A stretch of 64,000 nt of DNA, from positions 62,001 through 126,000 of the forward strand of contig JAIOPI010000028.1 of NCBI GenBank assembly GCA_021413965.1. The letters run 5' to 3'. Below, in pieces: positions 26,106-35,800 of the stretch. A program made the position numbers and the translations under genes. The notes under the pieces are model-generated. The model ran no database searches, was not told where the DNA came from, and worked only from the letters and a program-made list of their open reading frames with translations. This DNA comes from Lentisphaerota bacterium (GTDB lineage: Bacteria > Verrucomicrobiota > Kiritimatiellia > UBA8416 > JAIOPI01). Numbering within the stretch: the stretch's first letter is position 1; each line of letters opens with the position of its first letter.

Positions 26106-26819
26106 ATAAGCACGGGGTACTTCGTCGGTGTAGTCTTTGGTGCCGTCCTGCTGCAGAGCACCGTTGGCTTTGGCTCGGCCATGGTCGCCATGGCGCTGTT
26201 GCCTGACATGATGGGCCTTCATCTGGCGGCGCCGCTTGTGGCGCTGCTGGCCGCGACGCTGGAGCTGATCATGGTCCTGCACCATCCAGCGCCGCTGGAT
26301 TGGCGATCGATCAAGCACCTTGGTTTCGGCATGTTCTTTGGCGTGCCCTTGGGCGTCTGGGCGCTGGCTGGGGTGGATGCCCGCTATCTGCTGCCGGTCC
26401 TGGGCGGCATCATCATGGTGTACACGCTTCACGCCCTGTGCCAGTGGCGGCTGCCGGAAGTGCATGCGAGCCGGTGGGCCTACGGCGCGGGCTTTCTGGC
26501 CGGCCTGTTGGGCGGAGCCTACAACACGTCGGGGCCTCCCGTCATTGTGTACGGTCATTGCCGACGCTGGGCACCCATGGAGTTTCGCAAGAACCTTCAG
26601 GCGTTCTTCCTGATCGGGGACGCGTTCGTCATCGCGGCCCACGTGGCGGCAGGGAATCTGAAGGCCCAGGTCTGGCACCACTACGTCATGGCACTGCCGG
26701 CCTTGGGACTGGCGGCCGCTCTTGGTTTTTGGCTCAACCGATTCATCCAGCCCGCCAACTTCCGAACGCTGGCGCTGCTCATCCTGTTCGTGCTCGGCGC
26801 GCGCCTGTGCCTGGGGTGA
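26106..26819 (+). CDS. TauE/SafE family membrane permease (apparent ATA start)
   Basis: TauE/SafE proteins are multi-span inner-membrane carriers for sulfite, organosulfonates or other small anions. From ATG 26181 only 212 residues are predicted, but that would cut off the first transmembrane helix. The same frame remains open upstream and encodes STGYFVGVVFGAVLLQSTVG, a good first helix with a glycine-rich GFGSA turn. No ATG, GTG or TTG lies between the upstream stop at 26085 and 26181, but ATA at 26106 lies seven bases after a strong GGTGGAGG ribosome site. I therefore place the start there, giving 237 residues. The second half repeats the pattern with LGGAYNTSGPPVIVYG, the characteristic SafE repeat. 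Substrate unknown. If ATA is a sequencing or strain variant of ATG, the call is unchanged. Confidence 0.75.
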   Translation: MSTGYFVGVVFGAVLLQSTVGFGSAMVAMALLPDMMGLHLAAPLVALLAATLELIMVLHHPAPLDWRSIKHLGFGMFFGVPLGVWALAGVDARYLLPVLGGIIMVYTLHALCQWRLPEVHASRWAYGAGFLAGLLGGAYNTSGPPVIVYGHCRRWAPMEFRKNLQAFFLIGDAFVIAAHVAAGNLKAQVWHHYVMALPALGLAAALGFWLNRFIQPANFRTLALLILFVLGARLCLG

Positions 26820-26896
26820 GGACGGGCACGGGAGCCGCCAATGCCCGCAGGTGCCCACGCATTGCCCTGTCGCCGGTTAACCTGATAGTCTTTCAC

Positions 26897-28945
<2,049 letters not shown>

Positions 28946-29064
28946 GCGCTTGCCGATGACACGCGTGCTGTCGATCGGGCGCCTGTCCGGATCGTGGTCC
29001 TCCGTGATCCACGATCGACCGCTGGCCACCGCACGGCGCCGGGGGGAGCGGTCCGAGTCTGGGC

Positions 29065-29093
29065 TTGTACGTCGGCGGGGAGCGTCCTATAGT
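29065..29093 (+). promoter_or_regulatory. promoter of the riboflavin operon
   Basis: TTGTAC (29065-29070) and TATAGT (29088-29093) are 17 bases apart and would start transcription near 29100, directly ahead of the FMN riboswitch. Position and match make it the best promoter prediction in the window. The remaining bases between uvrB and this site (28946-29064) show nothing I can name. Confidence 0.6.
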
Positions 29094-29116
29094 GTCGGGA
29101 CAATTTAAGTTTGGTG

Positions 29117-29261
29117 GAAGTCTTCGGGACTCGGTGACGCTGCGCTTCGCGCAGGGAACTCCGAACCGGCGGTGATAGCCCGCGACTCTCGCTCTTGCGG
29201 CGGGACTGACATCGGTGAAATTCCGTGGCCGACAGTAAAGTCTGGATGGGAGAAGAACTTC
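29117..29261 (+). promoter_or_regulatory. FMN riboswitch (RFN element)
   Basis: The conserved FMN aptamer blocks appear in order: TCTTCGGGAC, CCGAACCGGCGGTGATAGCCCGCGA, GACATCGGTGAAATTCCG, and GGCCGACAGTAAAGTCTGGATGGGAGAAG. The closing P1 stem pairs GAAGT-CTTC (29117-29125) with GAAG-A-ACTTC (29252-29261). It precedes ribBA, its usual target. Binding of FMN is expected to favour the terminator that follows at 29282-29321, switching the whole rib operon off when flavin is plentiful. The extra hairpin GCTGCGCTTCGCGCAG inside the P2 region is a normal variable element. Confidence 0.95.
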
Positions 29262-29281
29262 TGTACAGGCATTGTGTCTCG

Positions 29282-29321
29282 ATGCCCGGGCAGATTGATG
29301 TCTCCCCGGGCATTTTTTTTT
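29282..29321 (+). terminator. rho-independent attenuator of the FMN riboswitch
   Basis: ATGCCCGGG (29282-29290) and CCCGGGCAT (29305-29313) form a nine-base GC-rich stem, followed by an uninterrupted run of nine T (29313-29321). It ends 30 bases before ribBA. Its place between aptamer and start codon indicates transcriptional, and not translational, control. Confidence 0.93.
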
Positions 29322-29351
29322 GTCCCGAAGTCCGCCAGAGCCAGGAATGCC

Positions 29352-30599
29352 ATGCGTGTACGCCGAGCCAACGCCCGCCGCCCTGGGGTGACCAAAGCCG
29401 CCCCGGCCTTCGATCCCATTGAGCGCGTCATCGCCGCCGTCAAGCGCGGCGACATGGTGGTGGTGGCGGACGACGACTGTCGGGAGAACGAGGGCGATCT
29501 CGTCGTTGCCGCGGCGAAGGTGTCCGAGGCATCCATGAATTTCATGGCCAGTCACGGGCGCGGGCTGATCTGCGTCGCGCTGCCGCACGAGCGCCTGGCG
29601 CGGGTTGGCATCGGCCGCATGCCGGTCAAGGGCAAGGGTGACCTCTACCAGACGGCGTTCATGGAATCGGTCGATGCCGCGAGGGGCGTGTCGACGGGTA
29701 TCAGCGCTCGCGACCGCGCAACAACCGTGCAGGTCTTGATGAACAAGCGGTCGCGTCCTGGCGATCTGGTGAGTCCCGGCCACATGTTTCCGTTGGAAGC
29801 CATGCCGGGTGGCGTCCTGCAGCGTCCGGGACACACGGAGGCGGCCGTCGACTTGTCGCGGCTGGCGGGGTTGGAGCCGGGAGGCGTGATCTGTGAGATC
29901 CTGCGTCGCGATGGTCGGATGGCGCGCCTGACGCAGCTGCGCGCCTTCGCGCGTCAGCGCGGCCTGCTGATCACCACGGTGGCAGCGGTCATTGCGTATC
30001 GGCGACAGCACGAGCAGCTGGTGGATTTTGTGCGCGAAGTGCGATTGCCGACGAAGTGGGGCGATTTCCGGATGCGGCTGTACCGCGCGCGCATCGGGGG
30101 CGAGCATCATGTGGCCCTGGTGCGCGGGCACGTGACGCGCGGCACACCGGCCCTGGTGCGTGTGCACAGCGAGTGCCTGACGGGCGACGTCTTTGGCTCG
30201 CTGCGGTGCGATTGCGGCCAGCAGGTGGCGGCCTCGATGGACATGATTACGAAGGCGGGCCGGGGTGTTCTCCTGTACTTGCGTCAGGAGGGGCGCGGCA
30301 TTGGGCTGGCGAACAAGATCCACGCCTACGCGTTGCAGGATGCGGGCATGGATACCGTTGAGGCGAACTTGCACCTCGGGTTCGGGGCCGACCTTCGCAC
30401 CTACGACGAAGGGGCGCGCATTTTGCAGGACCTGGGCATGCGCCAGGTGCGGCTGATCACGAACAATCCGGCGAAGGTGGCGGGGCTCGAAGCGCACGGC
30501 ATCCAGGTGGTGGAGCGGGTGCCCGTGGTCTGCTCCGCCGGCAAGCACAACGAGCGCTATTTGCAGACGAAGAAGGAACGCTTGGGACACATGCTGTGA
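29352..30599 (+). CDS. ribBA: bifunctional 3,4-dihydroxy-2-butanone-4-phosphate synthase / GTP cyclohydrolase II
   Basis: RibBA supplies both branches of riboflavin synthesis. The N-terminal half (about residues 20-215) is the DHBP synthase, with VADDDCRENEGDLVVAA near the N-terminus (acidic metal site) and HTEAAVDLSRLAG (ribulose-5-phosphate site). The C-terminal half is GTP cyclohydrolase II: HSECLTGDVFGSLRCDCG supplies the three zinc-binding cysteines, and RQEGRGIGLANKIHAYALQ the GTP site. RLITNNPAKVAGLEAHG is the late conserved block. I place the start at ATG 29352, right after the attenuator; the frame is open further upstream but that lies inside the riboswitch. The 415 residues fit the fusion. 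It opens the operon ribBA-ribH-nusB-ribD-ribE. Confidence 0.96.
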   Translation: MRVRRANARRPGVTKAAPAFDPIERVIAAVKRGDMVVVADDDCRENEGDLVVAAAKVSEASMNFMASHGRGLICVALPHERLARVGIGRMPVKGKGDLYQTAFMESVDAARGVSTGISARDRATTVQVLMNKRSRPGDLVSPGHMFPLEAMPGGVLQRPGHTEAAVDLSRLAGLEPGGVICEILRRDGRMARLTQLRAFARQRGLLITTVAAVIAYRRQHEQLVDFVREVRLPTKWGDFRMRLYRARIGGEHHVALVRGHVTRGTPALVRVHSECLTGDVFGSLRCDCGQQVAASMDMITKAGRGVLLYLRQEGRGIGLANKIHAYALQDAGMDTVEANLHLGFGADLRTYDEGARILQDLGMRQVRLITNNPAKVAGLEAHGIQVVERVPVVCSAGKHNERYLQTKKERLGHML

Positions 30600-30640
30600 C
30601 TGCGCCGAGGCGCGGTCTGGACAACTCGGGAGGCACGACC

Positions 30641-31117
30641 ATGGCTGTAAAAGAGATTTCGGCAACGCTGTCGGCGCAGGGAACGGCCTTCGGCATTGTG
30701 GTGAGCCGCTTCAACGATTTCCTGACGAAACAACTCGTGGGCGGGGCGGTGGACTGCCTGGTGCGGCACGGGGCATCGGAAGACCAGATCACGGTGGTCT
30801 GGGTGCCGGGCGCCAACGAGATTCCGATGGTGGCGGAGCGCCTGGCGGCGCGCGGCGGCATGCAGGCGATCATCGGGTTGGGCGCCGTCATCCAGGGCGC
30901 CACCCCGCATGCGCAATTCATCAATGGGCAGGTGGCGCGTTCGCTTGCCGCCGTGGCCAGCCGGTATGGCGTGCCCGTGATCAATGGCGTGGTGAGTGCG
31001 GACACGCTCGAGCAGGCGATCGAGCGTTCGGGCACGAAGGCCGGCAACAAGGGGTGGCAGGCGGCCCAGGCTGCCATCGAAATGGCCAACGTCTACAAAG
31101 CGCTGGGTCCGGTCTGA
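30641..31117 (+). CDS. ribH: 6,7-dimethyl-8-ribityllumazine synthase
   Basis: Lumazine synthase joins the two branches of riboflavin synthesis and forms hollow icosahedral or pentameric shells. The 158-residue protein has FGIVVSRFNDFLTKQLVGGA (substrate and subunit contact), VPGANEIPMVAERLA, GLGAVIQGATPHAQFI with the catalytic histidine, and GVPVINGVVSADTLEQAIERSGTKAGNKG, the usual C-terminal block. ATG 30641 follows a GGGAGG site; a GTG at 30596 overlapping the ribBA stop is possible but adds a non-homologous extension. It is followed one base later by nusB. Confidence 0.95.
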   Translation: MAVKEISATLSAQGTAFGIVVSRFNDFLTKQLVGGAVDCLVRHGASEDQITVVWVPGANEIPMVAERLAARGGMQAIIGLGAVIQGATPHAQFINGQVARSLAAVASRYGVPVINGVVSADTLEQAIERSGTKAGNKGWQAAQAAIEMANVYKALGPV

Positions 31118-31118
31118 G

Positions 31119-31568
31119 ATGGCGACACGACGAACATGCCGCGAATGGGCGGTGCAGTTGCTGTTCCAACTTGATCTGAATGCCACGGATAAGTTGGAGC
31201 CGGTGTTTGCCTCGTTCTGGAAAGAACGCAACCGCAAGTCGGACGCGCGCGGTCGGGTCTTCACCGAGGCCATGGTGCGGGGGGTGCTGTCGCACCAGGC
31301 CGAGATTGACGCCTACCTGGCGGGCATTGCCGAACATTGGGCGGTTGGTCGCATGGGCGCCATCGAGCGCAATGTGATCCGCCTGGCCATTTACGAAATG
31401 CGGCACTGCGACGACGTGCCACCGGTGGTGTCGATCAACGAGGCCATCGACCTGGCCAAGTACTTCAGCAGCAGCGAATCGGGACGTTTTGTAAATGGCA
31501 TTCTCGATCGAGTCCGCAAGGATGTGAAGCGCCCGCCTCGACGGCCGGCCTCCAAGCCGCATGGGTGA
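31119..31568 (+). CDS. nusB: transcription antitermination factor NusB
   Basis: NusB binds boxA RNA with S10 and helps RNA polymerase through rRNA operons. The all-helical 149-residue protein starts RRTCREWAVQLLFQLDLN, close to the family opening (ARE.ALQ.LYQ.D), and contains GRMGAIERNVIRLAIYEMR, PPVVSINEAIDLAKYFSSSESGRFVNGILD, the well-conserved C-terminal half. A proline- and lysine-rich tail follows. The ribH-nusB order is common across bacteria. The stop at 31568 is followed by 143 bases without a recognisable gene before ribD. Confidence 0.93.
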   Translation: MATRRTCREWAVQLLFQLDLNATDKLEPVFASFWKERNRKSDARGRVFTEAMVRGVLSHQAEIDAYLAGIAEHWAVGRMGAIERNVIRLAIYEMRHCDDVPPVVSINEAIDLAKYFSSSESGRFVNGILDRVRKDVKRPPRRPASKPHG

Positions 31569-31711
31569 CGTGAGCGTGCCGCGTAATCTGGTCAGGGGAG
31601 ACGCATGGCGGTTTCAGCGTCCAAGTGGCCGGCGATCTCAGGGCGCGGGCGCATGCGGGGCCAACGCGGCGAGCGTCAGCCGCGGCGGGATCACATACAG
31701 GCGTGGGCGGC

Positions 31712-32824
31712 ATGACCTTGAGCGCGGACATACGCTGGATGCATGAAGCCCTGGCCCTGGCTCGTCGTGGCGAGGGATTTACGCGGCCAAATCCGCCAGT
31801 GGGTGCCGTTGTGGTGCGTGGCGGCCACGTGGTGGGGCGCGGCTATCACGTCCGGGCGGGCGGCCCGCACGCGGAGATCGGCGCGCTGCGCCAGGCCGGG
31901 CGCGCCGCGCACGGGGCGGTCCTGTATGTCACCCTTGAGCCCTGCTCAACGCAGGGGCGTACGGGGGCGTGCACCACGGCGATCCTGCATGCCGGCGTGC
32001 GCCGCGTTGTCGCATGCCTGGCAGATCCCAATCCGGCACATGCCGGCCGCGGATTCGACCTGCTTCGCCACGCGGGGGTGACGGTGACGCAGGGGCTGCT
32101 GGAAGCGGAAGGGCGGGCGCTGCTGGCGCCCTTTGCAACCTGGATTACCCGTGGCACGCCGCTGCTCTCGCTTAAGCTGGCGATGACGCTTGATGGCCGG
32201 ATCGCCGACCGACGTGGTCAGTCGCGGTGGATTAGCAGCCCGGCTTCCCGCCGCCGCGTTCAGGAGTTGCGTCGCACCGCCGATGCCATTCTTGTTGGTG
32301 CGGGCACGGCGTGTGCCGATGATCCGTCGCTGACGAACCGGACGCGGCCATCGGCGCCTCTGCTGCGAGTCGTCGTCGACAGCACGGGGCGGCTGCCAGC
32401 CTCGGCGCGAGTGCTGACGGATGGGCATTCGGAAAGGACGATCATCGCCACGACGTCGCGTTGTCGCGCCTCGCGCGTGGCGGCGTATCGCCGCGCCGGA
32501 GCGCAGGTGTGGGTGCTCGCGCAGCAGGGCGGACGCGTGTCGCTGAGGGCGCTGACAAGGCGGTTGGGGCAGGCGGGGCTTCTGCATGTGCTGTGCGAGG
32601 GGGGGGGGGCGTTGGCGGGAAGCCTGTTGCGGGCGCAACTGGTCGATCGGCTGTACGTGTTTGTGGCGCCGAAGATTCTGGGCGCCGCCGGCGTGCCGGC
32701 GGTGGGGGGCGAAGGCTGGTCGCTGGACCGGGCACCGGGCGTGGTGTTCGAAAAGGCCGAGCAGGTGGGGCGGGATTGGCTGCTGACGGCGCGGGTGTCG
32801 CGGACGCAGCGGAGGAAGGCGTAA
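31712..32824 (+). CDS. ribD: bifunctional riboflavin biosynthesis deaminase/reductase RibD
   Basis: RibD deaminates the pyrimidine intermediate and reduces its ribosyl chain. The 370-residue protein has the deaminase zinc site HAEIGAL with PCSTQGRTGACTTAI (about 50-90), and the reductase domain from about 150, opening PLLSLKLAMTLDGRIADRRGQ and SRWISSPASRR, with DAILVGAGTACADDPSLTNR. The late block EGGGALAGSLL is encoded by an unbroken run of eleven G (32599-32609), a slippage-prone tract in the middle of the gene. I use ATG 31712; a TTG at 31625 would add 29 residues unlike the family. It is fourth in the riboflavin operon. Confidence 0.93.
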   Translation: MTLSADIRWMHEALALARRGEGFTRPNPPVGAVVVRGGHVVGRGYHVRAGGPHAEIGALRQAGRAAHGAVLYVTLEPCSTQGRTGACTTAILHAGVRRVVACLADPNPAHAGRGFDLLRHAGVTVTQGLLEAEGRALLAPFATWITRGTPLLSLKLAMTLDGRIADRRGQSRWISSPASRRRVQELRRTADAILVGAGTACADDPSLTNRTRPSAPLLRVVVDSTGRLPASARVLTDGHSERTIIATTSRCRASRVAAYRRAGAQVWVLAQQGGRVSLRALTRRLGQAGLLHVLCEGGGALAGSLLRAQLVDRLYVFVAPKILGAAGVPAVGGEGWSLDRAPGVVFEKAEQVGRDWLLTARVSRTQRRKA

Positions 32825-32826
32825 CC

Positions 32827-33474
32827 ATGTTTACGGGGCTGGTCGAACGGGTGGGGCGCGTGGCGCGCTTGGACGCGCGGGGTGGGGGGGCGCGATTGGT
32901 GATTGAGCACGATCCCTGGCCGGAACCGCTGGCGCCAGGCGAAAGCGTGTCCGTGCAGGGCATTTGTCTCACGGTTGCCGAGCGCGGCTCCGGACATTTT
33001 CAGTGTGACGTTCTGAATGAAACGCTCACACGGACGACCCTTGGCGACCAGCGTCCGGGCGCCCTGTTGAATCTGGAGCGCGCCCTGCGCGCCGATGGCC
33101 GATTCGGCGGTCACCTGGTGACCGGGCACGTGGATGGGACCGGTGTGGTGACGCGCCTGGAATCCACCGGGAGCGATTGGCTGCTGGAGACCGACGCTGG
33201 CACGGAGCTGTGTGGCGGCATGGTCATGAAGGGTTCAATTGCCATCGATGGCATCAGCCTCACGGTGGCGGCGTTGACGGCGACGCGCTTCCAGGTGCAC
33301 CTGATTCCCTTCACGTGGGCGCACACGAGCATCCGCGACGCGCGGGTGGGCGATCGTGTCAACCTGGAGACGGACATGATTGGCAAATACGTGGCCAAGA
33401 GCCTTGCCAGACAGGCGCCGGCGGCGCGCGCCGGCGTCACGCTGGACGACCTGGAGCGGGCCGGATTTGCATGA
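32827..33474 (+). CDS. ribE: riboflavin synthase alpha chain
   Basis: Riboflavin synthase dismutates two lumazine molecules to riboflavin. The 215-residue protein shows the expected internal duplication of two lumazine-binding domains: MFTGLVERVGRV...SVQGICLTV...GGHLVTGHVDGTG in the first and MVMKGSIAIDGISLTV...TDMIGKYV in the second. The length is standard. It starts two bases after the ribD stop behind GAGGAAGG and closes the riboflavin operon. The dephosphorylation step and RibF are not in this window. Confidence 0.95.
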   Translation: MFTGLVERVGRVARLDARGGGARLVIEHDPWPEPLAPGESVSVQGICLTVAERGSGHFQCDVLNETLTRTTLGDQRPGALLNLERALRADGRFGGHLVTGHVDGTGVVTRLESTGSDWLLETDAGTELCGGMVMKGSIAIDGISLTVAALTATRFQVHLIPFTWAHTSIRDARVGDRVNLETDMIGKYVAKSLARQAPAARAGVTLDDLERAGFA

Positions 33475-33489
33475 GGGTGCAAGACGCCG

Positions 33490-33517
33490 TTGACACATGC
33501 GCACACAGTGCCATAAA
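33490..33517 (+). promoter_or_regulatory. candidate promoter before the zinc-ribbon gene and rnpB
   Basis: A perfect TTGACA (33490-33495) lies 16 bases before CATAAA (33512-33517), 27 bases upstream of the zinc-ribbon GTG. It could serve both that gene and rnpB, for which I see no separate promoter. Confidence 0.45.
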
Positions 33518-33543
33518 CTCATCGGTTTGAGCTTGGAGGGCAT

Positions 33544-34257
33544 GTGGATACCGGAACACTGAGCGAGATCGGAAAACTCCTGGTCCTGCAGGAGCACGAC
33601 GTCCGTATTCGACAGATCGAGCGCGAACTGCGCGACATTCCGGAGCGCAAGAAGGGTGAGGAGCAAAGGCTCGCGACCCATCAGGCTGATGCGGCCAAGG
33701 CCGATGACCACCAGAAGGGGCGTCAGGCAGCCATCAAGGATCTGGAACTTGAAGTGGCCAGCAAGCGTGAGCAGATCCTCAAGCTGCGTCGCCAGCAAGT
33801 CGACCTGAAGACCAACAAGGAATTCCAGGCGATCGACAGCGAGATCAAGAGCGTCGAATCGGCGATTGCCGGCCTGGAAGACAAAGAGTTGGAACTGATG
33901 GCGCTCCTGGAGGAGGCCAACCAGTTGCTGGCGGCGAGCAAGCGTGAGCTGGCAGACGAAGCCAGCGTCGTGAAGCGCGACGTGGTGGCGTGGGACCAGC
34001 GGGCGGCGGCGTTGGAAGCCGAAGTGGCAACCCTGCGCGCGCAGCGCGACGCGGCGGCGGCCCTCGTTCAGCAGAAGGCCTGGCTGGCGCTGTACCAGCG
34101 CGTCTTTTCGCGCAAGGACAATGCCCTGGTGCCGATCGAAGGCGGCGTATGCGGCGGCTGTCACCTGCAACTGCCGCCGTACGTCGTGCATGAGATGAAG
34201 AAGCAGGGGACCCTCGTGACCTGCAACTTCTGCGGGCGGTTGTTGTACGAGCGTTGA
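33544..34257 (+). CDS. coiled-coil C4 zinc-ribbon protein (CdsZ/CT398-like)
   Basis: The 237-residue protein is mostly a long antiparallel coiled coil (about residues 5-175, rich in E, K, R, L and Q with heptad spacing). It ends in a four-cysteine zinc ribbon: CGGCHLQLPP, then 19 residues later CNFCGRLLYER. This is the layout of the DUF164/zf-RING_7 family that includes chlamydial CT398 (CdsZ) and Helicobacter FlgZ-like HP0958, which chaperone secretion or sigma-54/flagellar components. The actual partner here is unknown. GTG 33544 follows TTGGAGGG. The gene sits immediately upstream of rnpB with no clear terminator in between. Confidence 0.85.
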   Translation: MDTGTLSEIGKLLVLQEHDVRIRQIERELRDIPERKKGEEQRLATHQADAAKADDHQKGRQAAIKDLELEVASKREQILKLRRQQVDLKTNKEFQAIDSEIKSVESAIAGLEDKELELMALLEEANQLLAASKRELADEASVVKRDVVAWDQRAAALEAEVATLRAQRDAAAALVQQKAWLALYQRVFSRKDNALVPIEGGVCGGCHLQLPPYVVHEMKKQGTLVTCNFCGRLLYER

Positions 34258-34268
34258 TTTTTGTGTTT

Positions 34269-34661
34269 GCGGCGGGGGCGATCAGTCGCCTCGTGGCCTT
34301 CGGGTCGCGGGGAGGAAAGTCCGGACTCCACAGGGCAGGATGCCCCGCAACGGCGGGGGACCCTTCGGTTAAGCGAAGGGGACGGAAAGTGCCACAGAGA
34401 ATATACCGCCACGGATCGGTCGCAAGGCCAGTCCGGGGTAAGGGTGAAAAGGTAGTGTAAGAGACTACCGGGTTGCGCCGCGAGGCGTGGCCGCTTGGTA
34501 AACCCCGTCCGGAGCAAGATCAAATAGGAAACCGGAGGCGGCCCGTCTCGCTCGGGTGACCCTTCACGGGGGATCCCGTAATGGTTTCGGGTTGATCGCG
34601 TCAGATGAATGACTGATCCCGCTTCGGCGGGAAACAGAATCCGGCTTATGTCCCCCGCCGC
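34269..34661 (+). ncRNA. rnpB: RNase P RNA (bacterial type A)
   Basis: The catalytic RNA of RNase P trims 5' leaders from pre-tRNAs. All class A landmarks are present: GAGGAAAGTCCGGACTCCACAGGGCAGGATGCC split over CR-I, ACAGAGA (CR-II/III), GGTAAACCCC, GAAACCGGAGGC, and the 3' CAGAATCCGGCTTATG (CR-V). The P1 stem pairs GCGGCGGGGG (34269-34278) with CCCCCGCCGC (34652-34661) and is followed directly by seven T (34662-34668), so the 3' end can double as a terminator. The start codon of the next gene lies at 34648, inside the conserved 3' end of the RNA. Confidence 0.96.
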
Positions 34662-35544
34662 TTTTTTTGAGAAATGGGTCGCCCGCGTGGCCTGGGCACT
34701 CGTCGTCGTGTCCGGGATCGTGGCCGCGCTTCTGTCCATGCGTGCGCTGGCCTTTCGCAAGGCCAGCCTGCTGCCCGACCCTTCGCGCCTGCTCCCGGCG
34801 GTGGACGCGGCCACGCCTCCCGCCCTGCGCCCCCTCGACTGGTCGATCTTCCGCGGCCGGGTTGGCAGCGGGGCTCCCGCGGATAGTGCGCTCAGTCAGC
34901 GCTTCCGCCTGGCCGGGACCTTTTTCGAACTTGCCGCCGGCGGCGAGGATGATCGCGTGGCCATTCTGGACGATTTGGCGCAAGACCGACAGCTGCTGGT
35001 GCGCGAGAAAGACGACGTCGACGGCGTGCTGGTGGTTCAAATCCAGCGGGATCGCGTTATCCTGCGGGACGGGGACGGCAAAGAAGCGGAGTTGACGCTC
35101 ACCTTCACAGGCGGCTCAGGCGCCGCGGGTGGGGCAGGGGGGAAGGGCGCGGCGGATGGGGCCCCGCCGGCGGGACGCTTTGGCGGCAATCGGGTGGGGG
35201 AAGGACGCTGGACGTTCAATCGGGCCGCCCTACTCCGCTACTACCAGGATCTCCGTGATCAGCCGGAGCGACTGGTTCAGCTGTTCGATTCATTGAAGCC
35301 GGTGTACACGGCCGACAATCGGATTTCCGGCTATCGCTTGGGGGTCGAGGGCGAGCGTGAATTCTTTGATGCCGTGGGGCTGTCGGAGGGCGACGTCGTC
35401 CGCCGCGTCAACAACGTGGAGATGACGAACCGCCGCAGGGCCGAGTTCTTTGTCAGCCAATTTGTGCGCAATGACGCCAACGCCTTCGTGCTGGATGTCG
35501 AGCGTGGCGGGACGACCAACCGCCTCGTCTACGAGGTGCGTTAG
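34648..35544 (+). CDS. GspC-like type II secretion protein with PDZ domain
   Basis: The product has one N-terminal membrane helix (VARVAWALVVVSGIVAALLS), a Pro/Ala linker, and a region FRLAGTFFE...AILDDL...QLLVREKDDVDGVLVVQIQRDRVILRD that matches the HR domain of GspC. After a Gly/Ala-rich linker comes LYDSLKPVY-like sequence and a PDZ domain (GYRLGVEGEREFFDAVGLSEGDVVRRVNNV). GspC links the inner-membrane platform to the secretin. No other T2SS gene is in the window. The first in-frame ATG clear of upstream sequence is 34648, within the rnpB 3' end and before its T-run; GTG 34687 is the only alternative outside rnpB and would trim the protein just before the helix. From 34648 the length is 298 residues. 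Confidence 0.7.
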   Translation: MSPAAFFEKWVARVAWALVVVSGIVAALLSMRALAFRKASLLPDPSRLLPAVDAATPPALRPLDWSIFRGRVGSGAPADSALSQRFRLAGTFFELAAGGEDDRVAILDDLAQDRQLLVREKDDVDGVLVVQIQRDRVILRDGDGKEAELTLTFTGGSGAAGGAGGKGAADGAPPAGRFGGNRVGEGRWTFNRAALLRYYQDLRDQPERLVQLFDSLKPVYTADNRISGYRLGVEGEREFFDAVGLSEGDVVRRVNNVEMTNRRRAEFFVSQFVRNDANAFVLDVERGGTTNRLVYEVR

Positions 35545-35800
35545 GCAGGCGCCCCATACGGGTGGCGGGCGGGTCTGGGCCTCCATCCTGTGCCCGCGGC
35601 CGCGGCTCTGTGCCTCACGGTCGTCCGGCGGCAGAATCTGGCGGTCCCCCTTGTACCCGAGGAAAGTTATCTTCGTGGCAACCGGTGAGAGTTCCCAATA
35701 GAAAGCCCAACCCCTTGGGGTTGATGACGTCAATGACTAGACATAACATATATTATGCGACGTTGCCTTTGTTCGCCATGTCGTGCGGGGTTAAGGATCT
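35545..35800. other. convergent gap with inverted repeat and AT-rich island
   Basis: This 256-base gap separates gspC-like and lepB, which converge. It holds the inverted repeat CAACCCC-TT-GGGGTTG (35708-35723), an overlapping palindrome TGACGTCA (35725-35732) and an AT-rich stretch (about 35733-35762) that stands out in this GC-rich sequence. The repeat may act as a weak bidirectional terminator, though no long T-run follows on either strand. I see no gene. Confidence 0.3.
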
